From Neobittarella massiliensis (ex Bilen et al. 2018) (GTDB lineage: Bacteria > Bacillota > Clostridia > Oscillospirales > Ruminococcaceae), in NCBI RefSeq assembly GCF_900289145.1, contig NZ_OKQO01000005.1, positions 248,001 through 312,000 of the forward strand: a stretch of DNA of 64,000 nucleotides, written 5' to 3'. Positions 53,294 through 62,718 of the stretch are shown here, in pieces; the stretch's first letter is position 1, and every line of letters starts with the position of its first letter. Both the position numbers and the translations under genes were made by a program. The notes beneath the pieces were generated by a model. It did not search any database. It worked only from the letters and a program-made list of their open reading frames with translations, and was not told the origin of the DNA.

Positions 53294-55267
53294 CTAGTCG
53301 GCAATATGGTTATTTTTGTAGTACATGTCGATGGACTGCTTGAGCATATCCACCGCCGCCTCGAGACTGGTTTCGCGCAGTTGGGCGCCGGCCATAGTGT
53401 GGTGGCCGCCGCCGCCCAGGCTCTCTAAGATCACCTGCACGTTGAGCTGGCCCATGGAGCGCGCCGAGATATTTACCTGACTGCCCTGGGAAAACAGCAC
53501 GAACGACGCCTTTACATCGCTGATCTCCAGCAGTTCGTCGGCGGCCTGGGCGGCCACCACCCGCATATCGTCCACATCCTCCTGCGCCACAGCGATGGCA
53601 CACTGATGATAGATCTTGGCGCTGGTGACGATGGCGGTACGGCTGCGAAACGCCTCCATCGAGGAGGAGAAGAGCCGTTTGACCTCGACTGTATCGGCCC
53701 CCAGCGAGCGCAGGTAGGCCGCTGCCTCGAAGGTCTTGACACCGGTCTTGACGGCGAAATTCTTGGTGTCGAGCACGATGCCAGACAGCAGCGCCTCGGC
53801 AAAAACCTGCTCGATGCGGTCGTCCTCGTTGAGGTAGCCCAGCAATTCGGAGACCATCTCGCTGGTGGAGGAGGCATAGGGCTCGTGGTAAAAGAGCACC
53901 GCCCCCTGTATGTAGTCCACCCGCTTGCGGTGGTGGTCGATGACCACCACCGCCCCGGCACGGTCCACCAGGTGCGGGCGGTCCACCATGTTCTGGGCGT
54001 GGGTGTCCATAACGATGACCAAAGTGTTTTTGTCCACCGTCTCCTGGGCGCTGTCGGCGTCGATGAAGATATCGCCCTGATCGGCCTCCTGAATGCGGGC
54101 CACCAGAGGCTGGGAGAGGGTGGTGTCGTAGTCGATAACGGCAAAGGCGTGGCAGCCCAGCATGCGCAGGGCCCGGCACAGCCCCACCGAGGAGCCGACG
54201 CTGTCGAGGTCGGAGAACTTATGGCCCATGATGAAGATCTGCTCGCTGCCCTGACACAGCTCTTTGAGAGCCGAGGCGATGATGCGGGCGCGCACCTTGG
54301 TGCGCTTTTCGACTCCTTTTGAGACGCCGCCGAAAAAGTCGTAGCCGTTGATGGTCTTGACCGCCGCCTGGTCGCCGCCGCGGCCCAGCGCCATGTCCAG
54401 CGAGTGGCTGGAATTCTTCATGTTCTCGCTGAGCGTGTCGGGCAGCATGCCCACGCCGATAGACAGGGTGATGGGGATCTTGCCGTCGACCAGTATTTTG
54501 CGGATGCGGTCGAGCACGGCAAAGCGCTCGTCGATGAACTTGCGCATGTGGCGGTACTCCACCACCGCGTAGAACTTGCGGTTGGAGACCTTGATGAGGA
54601 TGCCGGTGGTCTGCCCGATGTAGTTTTCCAAGCACCGCTCCACCTCGCCGGTGATACGGGCCTTTTCGCTGTCTTTATAGGACTGCAGCACATCGTCGTA
54701 GTTGTCGACCAGCAGGGTGAGCACCGCTGGGCGCGACAGGCCAAACTCGATAGAGTCCTGCTTGAGCTTGGTGATCTCGACCAGGTAGAGCAGCAGCACG
54801 TGCTCTTCCTCACTGCCGGCCTCGGCCAAAAAGGCGGTGAAATAGCGGCCCTGCAGGTTCACTTCGCTGCCTACCGGGGTGCGGGCCTTTTCCATGTTGA
54901 GACCCTGCACCAGGCGGGTGGCGTCCTCGCCGTAGAGCTGGCCCTTTTTGGGAAACAGCTGGGCAAACAGATCATTGTACCACAGCACCTCGCCGCCGGG
55001 CTCGGTGATGGCCACCGGCAACGGGGTGTTGCTGATGGCCGGCCGCTTGCCGCTGTCGAGCCCGCCCACCGCCGCATCGATGACGGCAAAGGTCTTTTTG
55101 CGCAGTTTGGCGATAGACCACAGCGTGTAGCCCAGCGCCGCCAGCGAGACCGCCACTGCCACCGCCAAAAAGGCGGGGTGGATAAAGCCCGCCATGATGC
55201 AAAAGGCGGTGCAGAAGATGATCAGGCCGTATAAAATAGGTGAAAAGCTGCTAAAATATCGCTTCAT
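53294..55267 (-). CDS. gdpP: Cyclic-di-AMP phosphodiesterase GdpP
   Basis: Hydrolyses c-di-AMP and so affects potassium balance, wall stress and beta-lactam tolerance. The 657-residue chain has two N-terminal membrane helices (about 8-50), a PAS-like domain (about 70-160), a degenerate GGDEF domain (about 170-300) and the DHH/DHHA1 domain (GHKFSDLDSVGSSVGL, IDYDTTL, IDHHRKRV and GGGGHHTMAGA). ATG 55267 follows AAGGA at 10 nt. It lies between rnj and rplI. Confidence 0.94.
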   Translation of the reverse strand: MKRYFSSFSPILYGLIIFCTAFCIMAGFIHPAFLAVAVAVSLAALGYTLWSIAKLRKKTFAVIDAAVGGLDSGKRPAISNTPLPVAITEPGGEVLWYNDLFAQLFPKKGQLYGEDATRLVQGLNMEKARTPVGSEVNLQGRYFTAFLAEAGSEEEHVLLLYLVEITKLKQDSIEFGLSRPAVLTLLVDNYDDVLQSYKDSEKARITGEVERCLENYIGQTTGILIKVSNRKFYAVVEYRHMRKFIDERFAVLDRIRKILVDGKIPITLSIGVGMLPDTLSENMKNSSHSLDMALGRGGDQAAVKTINGYDFFGGVSKGVEKRTKVRARIIASALKELCQGSEQIFIMGHKFSDLDSVGSSVGLCRALRMLGCHAFAVIDYDTTLSQPLVARIQEADQGDIFIDADSAQETVDKNTLVIVMDTHAQNMVDRPHLVDRAGAVVVIDHHRKRVDYIQGAVLFYHEPYASSTSEMVSELLGYLNEDDRIEQVFAEALLSGIVLDTKNFAVKTGVKTFEAAAYLRSLGADTVEVKRLFSSSMEAFRSRTAIVTSAKIYHQCAIAVAQEDVDDMRVVAAQAADELLEISDVKASFVLFSQGSQVNISARSMGQLNVQVILESLGGGGHHTMAGAQLRETSLEAAVDMLKQSIDMYYKNNHIAD

Positions 55268-55358
55268 AGTACCGTTTTCCTTGCCGGGACACGCCCCGGG
55301 CAAAAGCCCCCTCTTTATCTGAGTGGGCGGCCGCGCAGGCCGCTATAGACCGGGTATC

Positions 55359-57326
55359 TTACACTTCCATGATGATGGGCAGGATCATGGGGCTGCGCTT
55401 GGTCTTTTGCCAGAGGAAGATGGATAGCGCCTCCCGGATCGAGAGTTTGATCTCGGCCCAGTCGCGGTGTTCCTCGGCCAGGCATTTTTGCAGCGTTTTG
55501 TTGATGACTGCTTTGGCGTCGCGCATCAGCTGCTCGGATTCCCGCACGTACACAAAACCGCGGGAGACGATATCCGGCCCGGCCAGCACTTCGCCGGTGT
55601 GGGAGTCCATGGTGATGACGATGGTCATCAGCCCGTCTTGCGACAGGCGGCGGCGGTCGCGCAGCACCATGCTGCCCACGTCGCCGACGCCCAGGCCGTC
55701 GACCATCACCTTGCCAGCGGTGACCACCTCATCCTGCTTGACGCCGCGCTCGCTCAGCTCGACTACATGGCCGTTTTCGCCCATGATGATATGGTCGTTT
55801 TTAATGCCCATACTGCGGCCCAGACCAGCATTTTTCACCAAGTGCTTGTACTCGCCGTGGACCGGGAAGAAGTACTTGGGCTTGGTCAGCGCCAGCATGG
55901 TCTTGAGCTCGCCCTGACAGGCGTGGCCGGAGACGTGCACGGCGTACATGTCTTCGTAGATGACCTCGGCCCCCAGTTTGAGCAGCTCGTTGATGACTCT
56001 GCCCACATGCTTTTCGTTGCCGGGGATGGGGCGGGCGGAGATGATGATAAAGTCCTGCGCGGTGACCGATATCTGCCGGTGGGTGCCGTTGGCCATCCGC
56101 GACAGAGCGGCCATGGGCTCGCCCTGACTGCCGGTGGTGATGATGACCAGTTTTTCCGGCGGGTATTTGCCGGCGTCGGCCAGCTCGATCATCTGGTTTT
56201 TACCCACCTTCAGGTAGCCCAGTTCAATGGCTTTAGCGGTGACGTTTTCCATGCTGCGGCCGCTGACGACTACCTTGCGGCGGTGCTTTTTGGCGTAGTC
56301 GATGATCTGCTGTACACGGTGGATGTTGGAGGCGAAGCTGGCGATAATGATGCGCTTGCCGTCAGCCTTTTGAAACAGCGTCTCGAAAGCCTGGCCCACA
56401 CTGCGCTCCGACGGGGTCATGCCCGGGCGCTCGGCGTTGGTGGAGTCCATGAGCAGAGCCAGCACGCCTTCGCGCCCCAGCTCGGCAAAGCGGGGCAGAT
56501 CGATCATCTGTCCGTCGACCGGGTCGTAGTCGATCTTAAAGTCGCCGGTGTGCACCAGCGTGCCCGCCGGGGTGTGGATGGCCAGCGCCACCGCGTCGGG
56601 GATGGAGTGGTTGACGCGGATAAATTCCACCTTGATCTTGCCGAAGGTGACCACGTCGCCGGGGGCCACCTTGTGCAGCTTGCTCTTTTCGAGTAGGCGG
56701 TGCTCCTCTAATTTGCCCTCGACCAGGCCCAGCGTCAGCGGCGTGCCGTACAGCGGCAGGTTGAGCTGGCGCAAAAAGTAGGGCAGTGCGCCGATATGGT
56801 CCTCGTGGCCGTGGGTGAGCACGATGCCGCGCAGCCGCTTTTTATTTTCCATGGCATAGGCGAAGTCGGGGATCACCACGTCGACGCCCAGCATGTCGTT
56901 ATCGGGGAAAGTCATACCGCAATCGATCACCACGATGTCTTCGCCGTACTCGATCAGGGTCATATTTTTGCCCACCTCGTGCAGGCCGCCCAGTGGGACA
57001 ATGCGGATGGGCAGTACCTTTTGGCCGCCTTTTCCGCGGCGGCTCTGGAAGCGGAACTTCTTTTTGTTGGCGCCATCGGCCGACTGCTTAGCAGTGGGCT
57101 GGGTTGGCTGAGTAGGCTGGGTGGACTGAGCCGGTTGCTCTTTTACTGTGGCGGGGGCCGCTGCTTTGGCCGCAGCCTGCTGGGCGGCAGTCGGTTTTTT
57201 GGGGGCGGGCCGGCGGCGGCGCGGCGCCCCTTTACCGGCCCCCGGTCTGGCGCCGGGCTGAGCTGCTCTCTGCTGGGGGGCCCTTACGGTCCCTTGCGGT
57301 TTTTGATTGTCGCTGTTGGTTGGCAT
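55359..57326 (-). CDS. rnj: Ribonuclease J
   Basis: Endonuclease and 5'-to-3' exonuclease of mRNA decay and rRNA maturation. The 655-residue chain begins with about 95 residues of basic, Ala/Pro/Gln-rich sequence (three QPT repeats), unusual for Bacillus RNase J but seen in some Clostridia and Actinobacteria. It continues as a metallo-beta-lactamase core (LTHGHEDHIGALPYFL, HTGDFKID), the beta-CASP domain (SFASNIHRVQQI) and a C-terminal domain. ATG 57326 follows GGAGG at 5 nt. First gene of the run to ftsH. Confidence 0.94.
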   Translation of the reverse strand: MPTNSDNQKPQGTVRAPQQRAAQPGARPGAGKGAPRRRRPAPKKPTAAQQAAAKAAAPATVKEQPAQSTQPTQPTQPTAKQSADGANKKKFRFQSRRGKGGQKVLPIRIVPLGGLHEVGKNMTLIEYGEDIVVIDCGMTFPDNDMLGVDVVIPDFAYAMENKKRLRGIVLTHGHEDHIGALPYFLRQLNLPLYGTPLTLGLVEGKLEEHRLLEKSKLHKVAPGDVVTFGKIKVEFIRVNHSIPDAVALAIHTPAGTLVHTGDFKIDYDPVDGQMIDLPRFAELGREGVLALLMDSTNAERPGMTPSERSVGQAFETLFQKADGKRIIIASFASNIHRVQQIIDYAKKHRRKVVVSGRSMENVTAKAIELGYLKVGKNQMIELADAGKYPPEKLVIITTGSQGEPMAALSRMANGTHRQISVTAQDFIIISARPIPGNEKHVGRVINELLKLGAEVIYEDMYAVHVSGHACQGELKTMLALTKPKYFFPVHGEYKHLVKNAGLGRSMGIKNDHIIMGENGHVVELSERGVKQDEVVTAGKVMVDGLGVGDVGSMVLRDRRRLSQDGLMTIVITMDSHTGEVLAGPDIVSRGFVYVRESEQLMRDAKAVINKTLQKCLAEEHRDWAEIKLSIREALSIFLWQKTKRSPMILPIIMEV

Positions 57327-57506
57327 AATTTCCTCCATAAATGAGCTGCCCACTGCCCTGACTGGGCATTTTGCGGCAACTCGGACCAAGCCCATGACCG
57401 CGCAACGTGGCAGCGGCGGGCCGTATAATAATTTTCTATTTCCGTATCCGATAAGTGCACATTGCGTGCTGAATGCTGAGAAATCCGTACAACAATAGAT
57501 AATACA

Positions 57507-57535
57507 ATACTAAACGTTTCTGCAGGCAATGTCAA
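57507..57535 (-). promoter_or_regulatory. Promoter of the rnj operon
   Basis: TTGACA (57535-57530) and TAGTAT (57512-57507), 17-bp spacing, minus strand; the leader would be about 175 nt. The 57327-57749 gap holds this and the rnhA promoter and no gene. Confidence 0.68.
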
Positions 57536-57625
57536 CTCTGTGACCAGGAGGGCCACCTTCTGCTGGCAGTATGCCCGGCACCGCGGCGACTCTATGCGCG
57601 CGGCGGCCATTTTGTGCACCGGTAC

Positions 57626-57654
57626 TTGTGAGTGGGGAGATTTTCCTCTATACT
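57626..57654 (+). promoter_or_regulatory. Promoter of rnhA
   Basis: TTGTGA (57626-57631) and TATACT (57649-57654) with 17-bp spacing. Confidence 0.68.
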
Positions 57655-57749
57655 GATAGGCGGTGTGACATTGGCGCACACCGCCTGCTAGCGAGAACAT
57701 GCACGCTGTACTGTTGCGCAGCTGTAGATATATAGATAGGAGCACACCC

Positions 57750-58202
57750 ATGGCTGAGACAAAAAAAACTGTGCAGATATTTACCGACGGCGCCTGCAGC
57801 GGCAACCCCGGCCCGGGCGGCTGGGGGGCCATATTGCGCTACGGTGAGACTACCAGAGAGCTGGCCGGCGGCGAGCAGCACACCACCAACAACCGCATGG
57901 AGCTGACAGCAGTCATCTCGGCGCTCTCGGCGCTGAAGGAGCCCTGCCGGGTGGAGCTGTACAGCGACTCGAAGTATTTTATCGACGGGGTACAAAAGGG
58001 CTGGGCCGCCTCTTGGAAGAAGCGCGGCTGGAAAAAAGGCGACGGCAAGCCGGCCCTGAACCCCGATCTGTGGCAGCAGATACTGGACCTGATGGAGCGC
58101 CACCAGGTGCAGCTGCACTGGGTTAAGGGCCACGCCGGACACCCGGAGAACGAGCGCTGCGACCAGCTTGCCGTAGAACAATCCAGAAAATATATCGGCT
58201 AA
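57750..58202 (+). CDS. rnhA: Ribonuclease HI
   Basis: Cuts the RNA strand of RNA-DNA hybrids. The 150-residue chain has all four catalytic acids: Asp13 ([15 protein letters not shown]), Glu51 (NNRMELTA), Asp73 (YSDSKYF) and Asp138 (ERCDQLA), plus the basic protrusion [11 protein letters not shown] of E. coli-type enzymes. ATG 57750 follows TAGGAG at 7 nt; an in-frame start at 57699 lies near the promoter. Single gene with a terminator after it. Confidence 0.96.
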   Translation: MAETKKTVQIFTDGACSGNPGPGGWGAILRYGETTRELAGGEQHTTNNRMELTAVISALSALKEPCRVELYSDSKYFIDGVQKGWAASWKKRGWKKGDGKPALNPDLWQQILDLMERHQVQLHWVKGHAGHPENERCDQLAVEQSRKYIG

Positions 58203-58221
58203 AAATTCGAATGTTTTTCGA

Positions 58222-58274
58222 GGGGGCGATCGGGGCAGCGCACAGCGAGAGCACCTGCGCGCCCCCCTTTTTTG
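58222..58274 (+). terminator. Terminator after rnhA
   Basis: Outer stem GGGGGCG/CGCCCCC with inner GCGC pairs, followed by T6. Confidence 0.75.
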
Positions 58275-58511
58275 CAGTGGATCGATGCGGTATTGCGGTG
58301 GCCGGCAGAAGCGACGCCACCGCTGAGCACCCCCATATTTTGTGCTGTACTGCCGGACTTTGCTAAGCGCTGCCCCTCGTGGGCAAAGTAGCCTGCATAT
58401 CGCCCTGTGCGGCCACACATGCTGTAGGGGGCTCACCCGCTATACGCGGTCATACCTGCCCCAGCTACCGGTTCGGGACAGAAGATGGCCGAAAAAATTT
58501 CCCATAAGAAC

Positions 58512-58540
58512 TTGTAATTCCTACTATTTTAGTGTATATT
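58512..58540 (+). promoter_or_regulatory. Promoter of the nifS-nifU-mnmA operon
   Basis: TTGTAA (58512-58517) and TATATT (58535-58540), 17-bp spacing. The leader contains the hairpin GCTGCCG-GTAAA-CGGCAGC (58593-58611). Confidence 0.65.
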
Positions 58541-58639
58541 AGTGTTGCAGCCGATAACAGGGCTGCCCAGACACGATTTTTATGATACGGCGCTGCCGGT
58601 AAACGGCAGCTAAAATTGCAGAAAGCGAAGTGAAGTCGT

Positions 58640-59836
58640 ATGAAAAAATTTATATACGCTGACAACGCCGCCACCACCCCGGTGAGTCAGCCGGTACTGG
58701 AGGCGATGCTCCCCTATTTAAAAGGGGAATACGGCAACCCCTCCAGCATTTACGAGAAGGGGCGGCGGGCGCTGGCGGCCATCGAGGAGGCCCGCCGGCA
58801 GGTAGCTGACGCGCTGCACTGCAAGCCGCGCGAGATCTACTTTACCGGCTGCGGCTCGGAGGCCGACAACTGGGCCATCAAAGGCGCGGCTATGGCCCTT
58901 TATAAAAAGGGCAAAAAGCACGTGATCACCACCGTATTTGAGCACCACGCCGTGCTGCATACCACCCAGAAACTTGAAAAATTGGGGATGGAGGTCACCT
59001 ACCTGCCGGTAGACGAAAACGGCCTGCTCACCGCCGAGGACGTAAAAGCTGCCATTCGCCCCGACACGGCGCTGGTATCGATCATGTACGCCAACAACGA
59101 GATCGGTACCGTACTGCCCATTGCCGAGATCGGCGCTGTGTGCCGCCAGGCTGGGGTGCTGTTTCACACCGACGCGGTGCAGGCGGTGGGCAATGTGGAG
59201 ATAGACGTGCAGGCACAGAACATCGACATGCTGTCGCTTTCGGCCCACAAATTCCACGGTCCTAAAGGGGTGGGTGCACTGTACATCCGCAGCGGTGTGC
59301 GCATCGAAAACTTTTTAGACGGCGGCGGCCAGGAGGGTGGCCACCGGGCCGGCACCGAAAACGTGGCCTCGATCGTGGGGATGGGCCGGGCCATCGAGCT
59401 GGCCTGCGCGCCGGGCGCGATTGCCAAAAAGCACGACCATTTGGTCCCGCTGCGCGATAAAATCATCGCCGAAACCCTAAAGCTGCCCCACACCCGTCTC
59501 AACGGCCACCCCACCCAGCGGCTGCCGGGCACCATCAACATCTCGTTTGAGGGCGTTGAGGGCGAGAGCCTGCTGCTGATGTTGGACCTGGCGGGCATCG
59601 CCGCCTCCTCCGGCTCGGCCTGCACCTCCGGCTCGCTAGACCCCAGCCATGTGCTCTTGTCGCTGGGTCTCAGCCACGATGTGGCCCACGGCTCGCTGCG
59701 GCTGTCGCTGGCCGAGGACATCACCGCGGAGGAGGTCGACTATATCATCTCCTCCATCCCCCCGGTCATCGAGCGGCTGCGCGCCATGAGCCCGCTGTGG
59801 GAGAAGATCGTAAAAGAGGAACAGGCCGGTGCCTAA
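58640..59836 (+). CDS. nifS: Cysteine desulfurase (NifS/IscS family)
   Basis: PLP enzyme that takes sulfur from cysteine for iron-sulfur clusters and tRNA thiolation. The 398-residue chain has YADNAATTP, the PLP Lys204 in [10 protein letters not shown] and the mobile loop with catalytic Cys328 in [10 protein letters not shown]. The short, IscS-like C-terminus fits class I. It is followed by nifU and mnmA, so the sulfur probably goes to both cluster assembly and 2-thiouridine. Confidence 0.95.
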   Translation: MKKFIYADNAATTPVSQPVLEAMLPYLKGEYGNPSSIYEKGRRALAAIEEARRQVADALHCKPREIYFTGCGSEADNWAIKGAAMALYKKGKKHVITTVFEHHAVLHTTQKLEKLGMEVTYLPVDENGLLTAEDVKAAIRPDTALVSIMYANNEIGTVLPIAEIGAVCRQAGVLFHTDAVQAVGNVEIDVQAQNIDMLSLSAHKFHGPKGVGALYIRSGVRIENFLDGGGQEGGHRAGTENVASIVGMGRAIELACAPGAIAKKHDHLVPLRDKIIAETLKLPHTRLNGHPTQRLPGTINISFEGVEGESLLLMLDLAGIAASSGSACTSGSLDPSHVLLSLGLSHDVAHGSLRLSLAEDITAEEVDYIISSIPPVIERLRAMSPLWEKIVKEEQAGA

Positions 59837-59899
59837 AGGGTTTTATGCGCGGCCTGCAAAGATCTGCATATTTGATATTTTGAAAGGTGGTTTTTAACC

Positions 59900-60322
59900 A
59901 TGCTCTATTCGGATAAAGTACTCGACCACTTCTCGAACCCCCGCAACGTGGGTGAACTGGAAAACGCCGACGGCGTGGGCGAAGTGGGCAACGCCAAATG
60001 CGGCGACATCATGAAGATGTATTTAAAGATCGATGACGGCATCATCAGCGACGTGAAGTTTAAGACTTTCGGTTGTGGGGCGGCTATTGCCACCAGCTCT
60101 ATCGCCACCGAGATGATCAAGGGCAAGTCGATCGACGACGCGCTGCAGCTGTCGAACAAGGCGGTCATCGAGGCGCTGGACGGTCTGCCCCCGGCCAAGA
60201 TCCACTGCTCGGTACTGGCCGAGCAGGCGGTAAAGGCGGCGCTGGCCGACTACTACCGCAAGCAGGGCGTAGACCCCACCCCCATCGTGGGCGCGATCGA
60301 GGATTGCGATGCCTGCCACTGA
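59900..60322 (+). CDS. nifU: Iron-sulfur cluster scaffold (NifU/IscU N-terminal type)
   Basis: A 140-residue scaffold with the three cluster cysteines: about Cys35 (AKCGD), Cys60 (TFGCGAA) and Cys103 (IHCSVLA). The Asp after the first Cys (CGD) is kept. Ends in CDACH. It has AAAGGTGG upstream and overlaps mnmA by 14 bp. Confidence 0.95.
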   Translation: MLYSDKVLDHFSNPRNVGELENADGVGEVGNAKCGDIMKMYLKIDDGIISDVKFKTFGCGAAIATSSIATEMIKGKSIDDALQLSNKAVIEALDGLPPAKIHCSVLAEQAVKAALADYYRKQGVDPTPIVGAIEDCDACH

Positions 60323-61394
60323 CCAGAATACCGACCGGACAGAGCGCGTACTGGTAGCCATGAGCGGAGGAGTGGACTCCTCCGCTTGTGTCTATCTGCT
60401 GCAAAAGGTGGGATACCAGGTGGGCGGCGTGGTGTTTCGCATGTCGCCGGAGCACGATCAGGCGGTGGCCGATGCCCGCCAGGTAGCCGAATTTTTTGGT
60501 GTGCCTATTGAAGTGCTGGACCTGCAGGACGTTTTTGAAAAAGAGGTCATCGACTACTTTTGCCAGAGCTATTTAGCCGGCGAGACCCCCAACCCCTGCG
60601 TGCGCTGTAACCCCACCGTGAAATTTAAACACCTCTACCAGCTGATGCTCGATAGGGACTATGACTACATCGCCACCGGCCACTATGCAGATATTCGGCG
60701 GCAAAACGGCCGCTGGTATTTTGCCCAGGCCGACAGCCTGCAGCGGGACCAGTCGTACATGCTGTACCGGTTGGGGCAGGATATCCTGTCGCACCTGTTG
60801 TTGCCGCTGGCCCATTACCAGAAAAGTGAGATCCGCCAGCTGGTAAAAGAGGCCGGGCTGCCCAGCTTTTCTAAGCCCGACAGCCAGGAGAACTGTTTTA
60901 TCAGCGACAACGACTACGCCGGCTATATCACCCGCCGGTGCGGTCCGGGCAAAAGCGGCTACTTTTTTGGTCCGGACGGCAGCCCGGTAGCTCCCCACCA
61001 AGGTATTTTGCACTATACGGTAGGCCAGCGCAAAGGCCTGGGTATTGCGCTGGGGCGACCGGTATTCGTGCGCCGTATCGACCCGGTTGACGGCGGGGTG
61101 TACCTGTGCGAGAGCGGTGAGGAATTTGACCGGCAGATCGCGCTGCGTGACGTGTGCTGTGCCGATGAGCAAGATCTGTCCGACGGTACCCGCTGTCAGG
61201 TGAAGATCCGCTCGGTGGCCCGCCCCTGTCCCTGTACCATACAAAATGAAGATGGGCAGATCACGGTGGTATTTGACACACCGCAGCGGGCACCGGCACC
61301 CGGGCAGTCGGCCGTGCTGTACCGGGATGGGCTGGTGATCGGGGGGGGCATCATTGTCGCGCAGAAACATTCCGATCAGCTGGTTAATAGCTAG
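60309..61394 (+). CDS. mnmA: tRNA 2-thiouridine(34) synthase
   Basis: Thiolates U34 of Lys, Glu and Gln tRNAs using sulfur from the desulfurase. The 361-residue chain has the PP-loop SGGVDSS (19-25), the D-type catalytic pair around Cys97 (NPCVRCN) and Cys196 (SQENCFI), and the C-terminal beta-barrel. The last codons lie in a 31-bp direct repeat whose second copy is at 61517-61547. Overlap with nifU suggests coupled translation. Confidence 0.94.
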   Translation: MPATDQNTDRTERVLVAMSGGVDSSACVYLLQKVGYQVGGVVFRMSPEHDQAVADARQVAEFFGVPIEVLDLQDVFEKEVIDYFCQSYLAGETPNPCVRCNPTVKFKHLYQLMLDRDYDYIATGHYADIRRQNGRWYFAQADSLQRDQSYMLYRLGQDILSHLLLPLAHYQKSEIRQLVKEAGLPSFSKPDSQENCFISDNDYAGYITRRCGPGKSGYFFGPDGSPVAPHQGILHYTVGQRKGLGIALGRPVFVRRIDPVDGGVYLCESGEEFDRQIALRDVCCADEQDLSDGTRCQVKIRSVARPCPCTIQNEDGQITVVFDTPQRAPAPGQSAVLYRDGLVIGGGIIVAQKHSDQLVNS

Positions 61395-61547
61395 TCTGTT
61401 CCTCTGGCCGAGCAGCGCGACAATGCGGAAGTTCGCCTGTCGGGGCACCACCCCTCCTGCCGCCAGCGCGGCACCTGCGCACTTCCAGGTCGAGGGCTGC
61501 TCTCTTGGCCGTACAGGTCGCGCAGAAACATTCCGATCAGCTGGTTA
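61356..61547 (+). repeat. 31-bp direct repeat across the mnmA end
   Basis: The same 31 bases, beginning GTCGCGCAGAAACATT, occur at 61356-61386 (inside mnmA) and 61517-61547. An 11-bp inverted copy of the first edge (CATTGTCGCGC) is at 61415-61425. Confidence 0.9.
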
Positions 61548-61942
61548 CAAATTTGGCTCGTAATACGGGGCACGTCTCTATATGTCTCCAAATTTCGTGT
61601 TCCATTTTCTGTTAGGTGGCATACACAAAGCTCTTGGGTCAGGGACAGGTAGTACACGACAGGCACCGTGTTACAAGTGGTAAGAACAACGCAGCTACGG
61701 GTGCTATTTACGCCGGCCACGGCGCACGGGACTGGGGGCTTTTGCATTTCTTTTGTTTGACCAGTTATGCTGAATTGGACCTGCTCATCTGCTATTCGAG
61801 CGGCAGAAGTTGTGCTATACTCTATACTGGTGATAAGATGTGTTTGCGGCGGGCGGGCACCAGTTGCTGCCAGATGTTTTTTAAACTGTCAGCTGTTTTA
61901 TAGCCCATTAGTATAGCCCGCTTTTAACCGGGAGGACTGTGT
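61395..61942 (+). other. 548-bp region after mnmA without a clear gene
   Basis: It holds the second 31-bp repeat copy, then AT-richer sequence with no frame showing family features. A TATACT pair near 61817-61830 could serve the small gene at 61943. Confidence 0.45.
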
Positions 61943-62071
61943 ATGAACCTGCAGATGAATATGAACAACGACAATCAGAATAAGCCCTCTGTCAAAAAGG
62001 TACTGATCATGACACTGGTCATCGTCGCCTTTTTTGTAATATTGGGCTTTGTGGGCACCAAATTACAGTAG
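61943..62071 (+). CDS. 42-residue single-segment membrane protein
   Basis: The chain is MNLQMNMNNDNQNKPSVKK followed by one membrane helix (VLIMTLVIVAFFVILGFVG) and TKLQ. The ATG at 61943 has GGGAGG 6 nt upstream and a strong terminator begins 30 bp after the stop, so it looks like a real one-gene unit. No family recognised. The Asn/Gln/Met-rich head and single helix resemble small membrane regulators or toxins, which is only a resemblance. Confidence 0.62.
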   Translation: MNLQMNMNNDNQNKPSVKKVLIMTLVIVAFFVILGFVGTKLQ

Positions 62072-62100
62072 CTATTTGCCCGCTGCTATGAAATGCGCTA

Positions 62101-62134
62101 TAAAAAGGAGCACGCTGCCGCGTGCTCCTTTTTT
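62101..62134 (+). terminator. Terminator after the 42-residue gene
   Basis: AAAAAGGAGCACGC pairs with GCGTGCTCCTTTTTT around TGCC. Confidence 0.92.
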
Positions 62135-62153
62135 GTGTGTGCAACTGATTCGG

Positions 62154-62700
62154 TCACAGAAGTTCTTTTAGCGCCTTATATTTTTTGACCAGTCGATCGT
62201 CGACATCTTTCAGATCGCTCTTAAAGTTGATGTAGTTACCCGAGACATCGATCACGCAGCTTTACATGTCCTGATATGTCTCGTACAGCTCCTTCGCCGC
62301 CTGTTTTATATCCTGTAATTCGCTGTTGTCTTCCACCGACAGTTTCAGCAGCTTTTTGTACTGCTGCTCCCGCTTTGCCACGTCATTTTGCAGCTGTGAT
62401 ATAGTGGCGCTCTGTTCTGTTTGGGCGGCGAGAACGGCGTTATCGACATCGCCCATATAGTGGCCGTTATAATACCTGGTACCCGAGACATAGGTACCCC
62501 AATAATCCAGCAGTGCATTGCCCAAATCCTCCATCTGCGTACCGGTGAGCAACATGTCGTCACAGAAGTTCTTTGCATCTTGGCGGTAGGTAGCGATCGC
62601 CTCTTCCCGCTTTTTCTTCTGGATATTCTGGTAGATAAAATAGCCGGCGATACTGCCTACGATCAGCACCGCTGGAGACAAGCCAGCCCCGGCCGCCCGG
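62154..62700 (-). pseudogene. Decayed gene for a membrane-anchored coiled-coil protein
   Basis: A helix (SPAVLIVGSIAGYFIYQNIQ) followed by KKKREEAIATYRQDAKNFCDDMLLTG and long helical sequence reads leftward to a TAA at 62264-62262. The same frame then continues for 35 codons (SCVIDVSGNYINFKSDLKDVDDRLVKKYK...) to TGA at 62156-62154, clearly the rest of the same domain. The N-terminus, where a start and probably a zinc ribbon would be expected, is missing: the frame runs without a ribosome site into the end of the SDR gene. So it is both 5'-truncated and interrupted. Confidence 0.6.
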
Positions 62701-62718
62701 CCAGGCAGATGGTTACGA

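Larger units (their letters stand above)
58203..58639 (+). other. 437-bp region before nifS with terminator and promoter
   Basis: A terminator for rnhA (GGGGGCG...CGCCCCC, 58223-58267, then T6) and the nifS promoter (58512-58540) are present. Between them, 58280-58500 is GC-rich with several short inverted repeats but no frame or RNA family I recognise. Confidence 0.55.

Noticed and set aside
58280-58500. Region before nifS as 6S RNA
   Set aside because: I could not draw the long stem with the central open bubble; several short inverted repeats alone are not enough.
61391-61903. Short open frames after mnmA on both strands
   Set aside because: No ribosome sites, no protein-like pattern, and they run through the 31-bp repeats.
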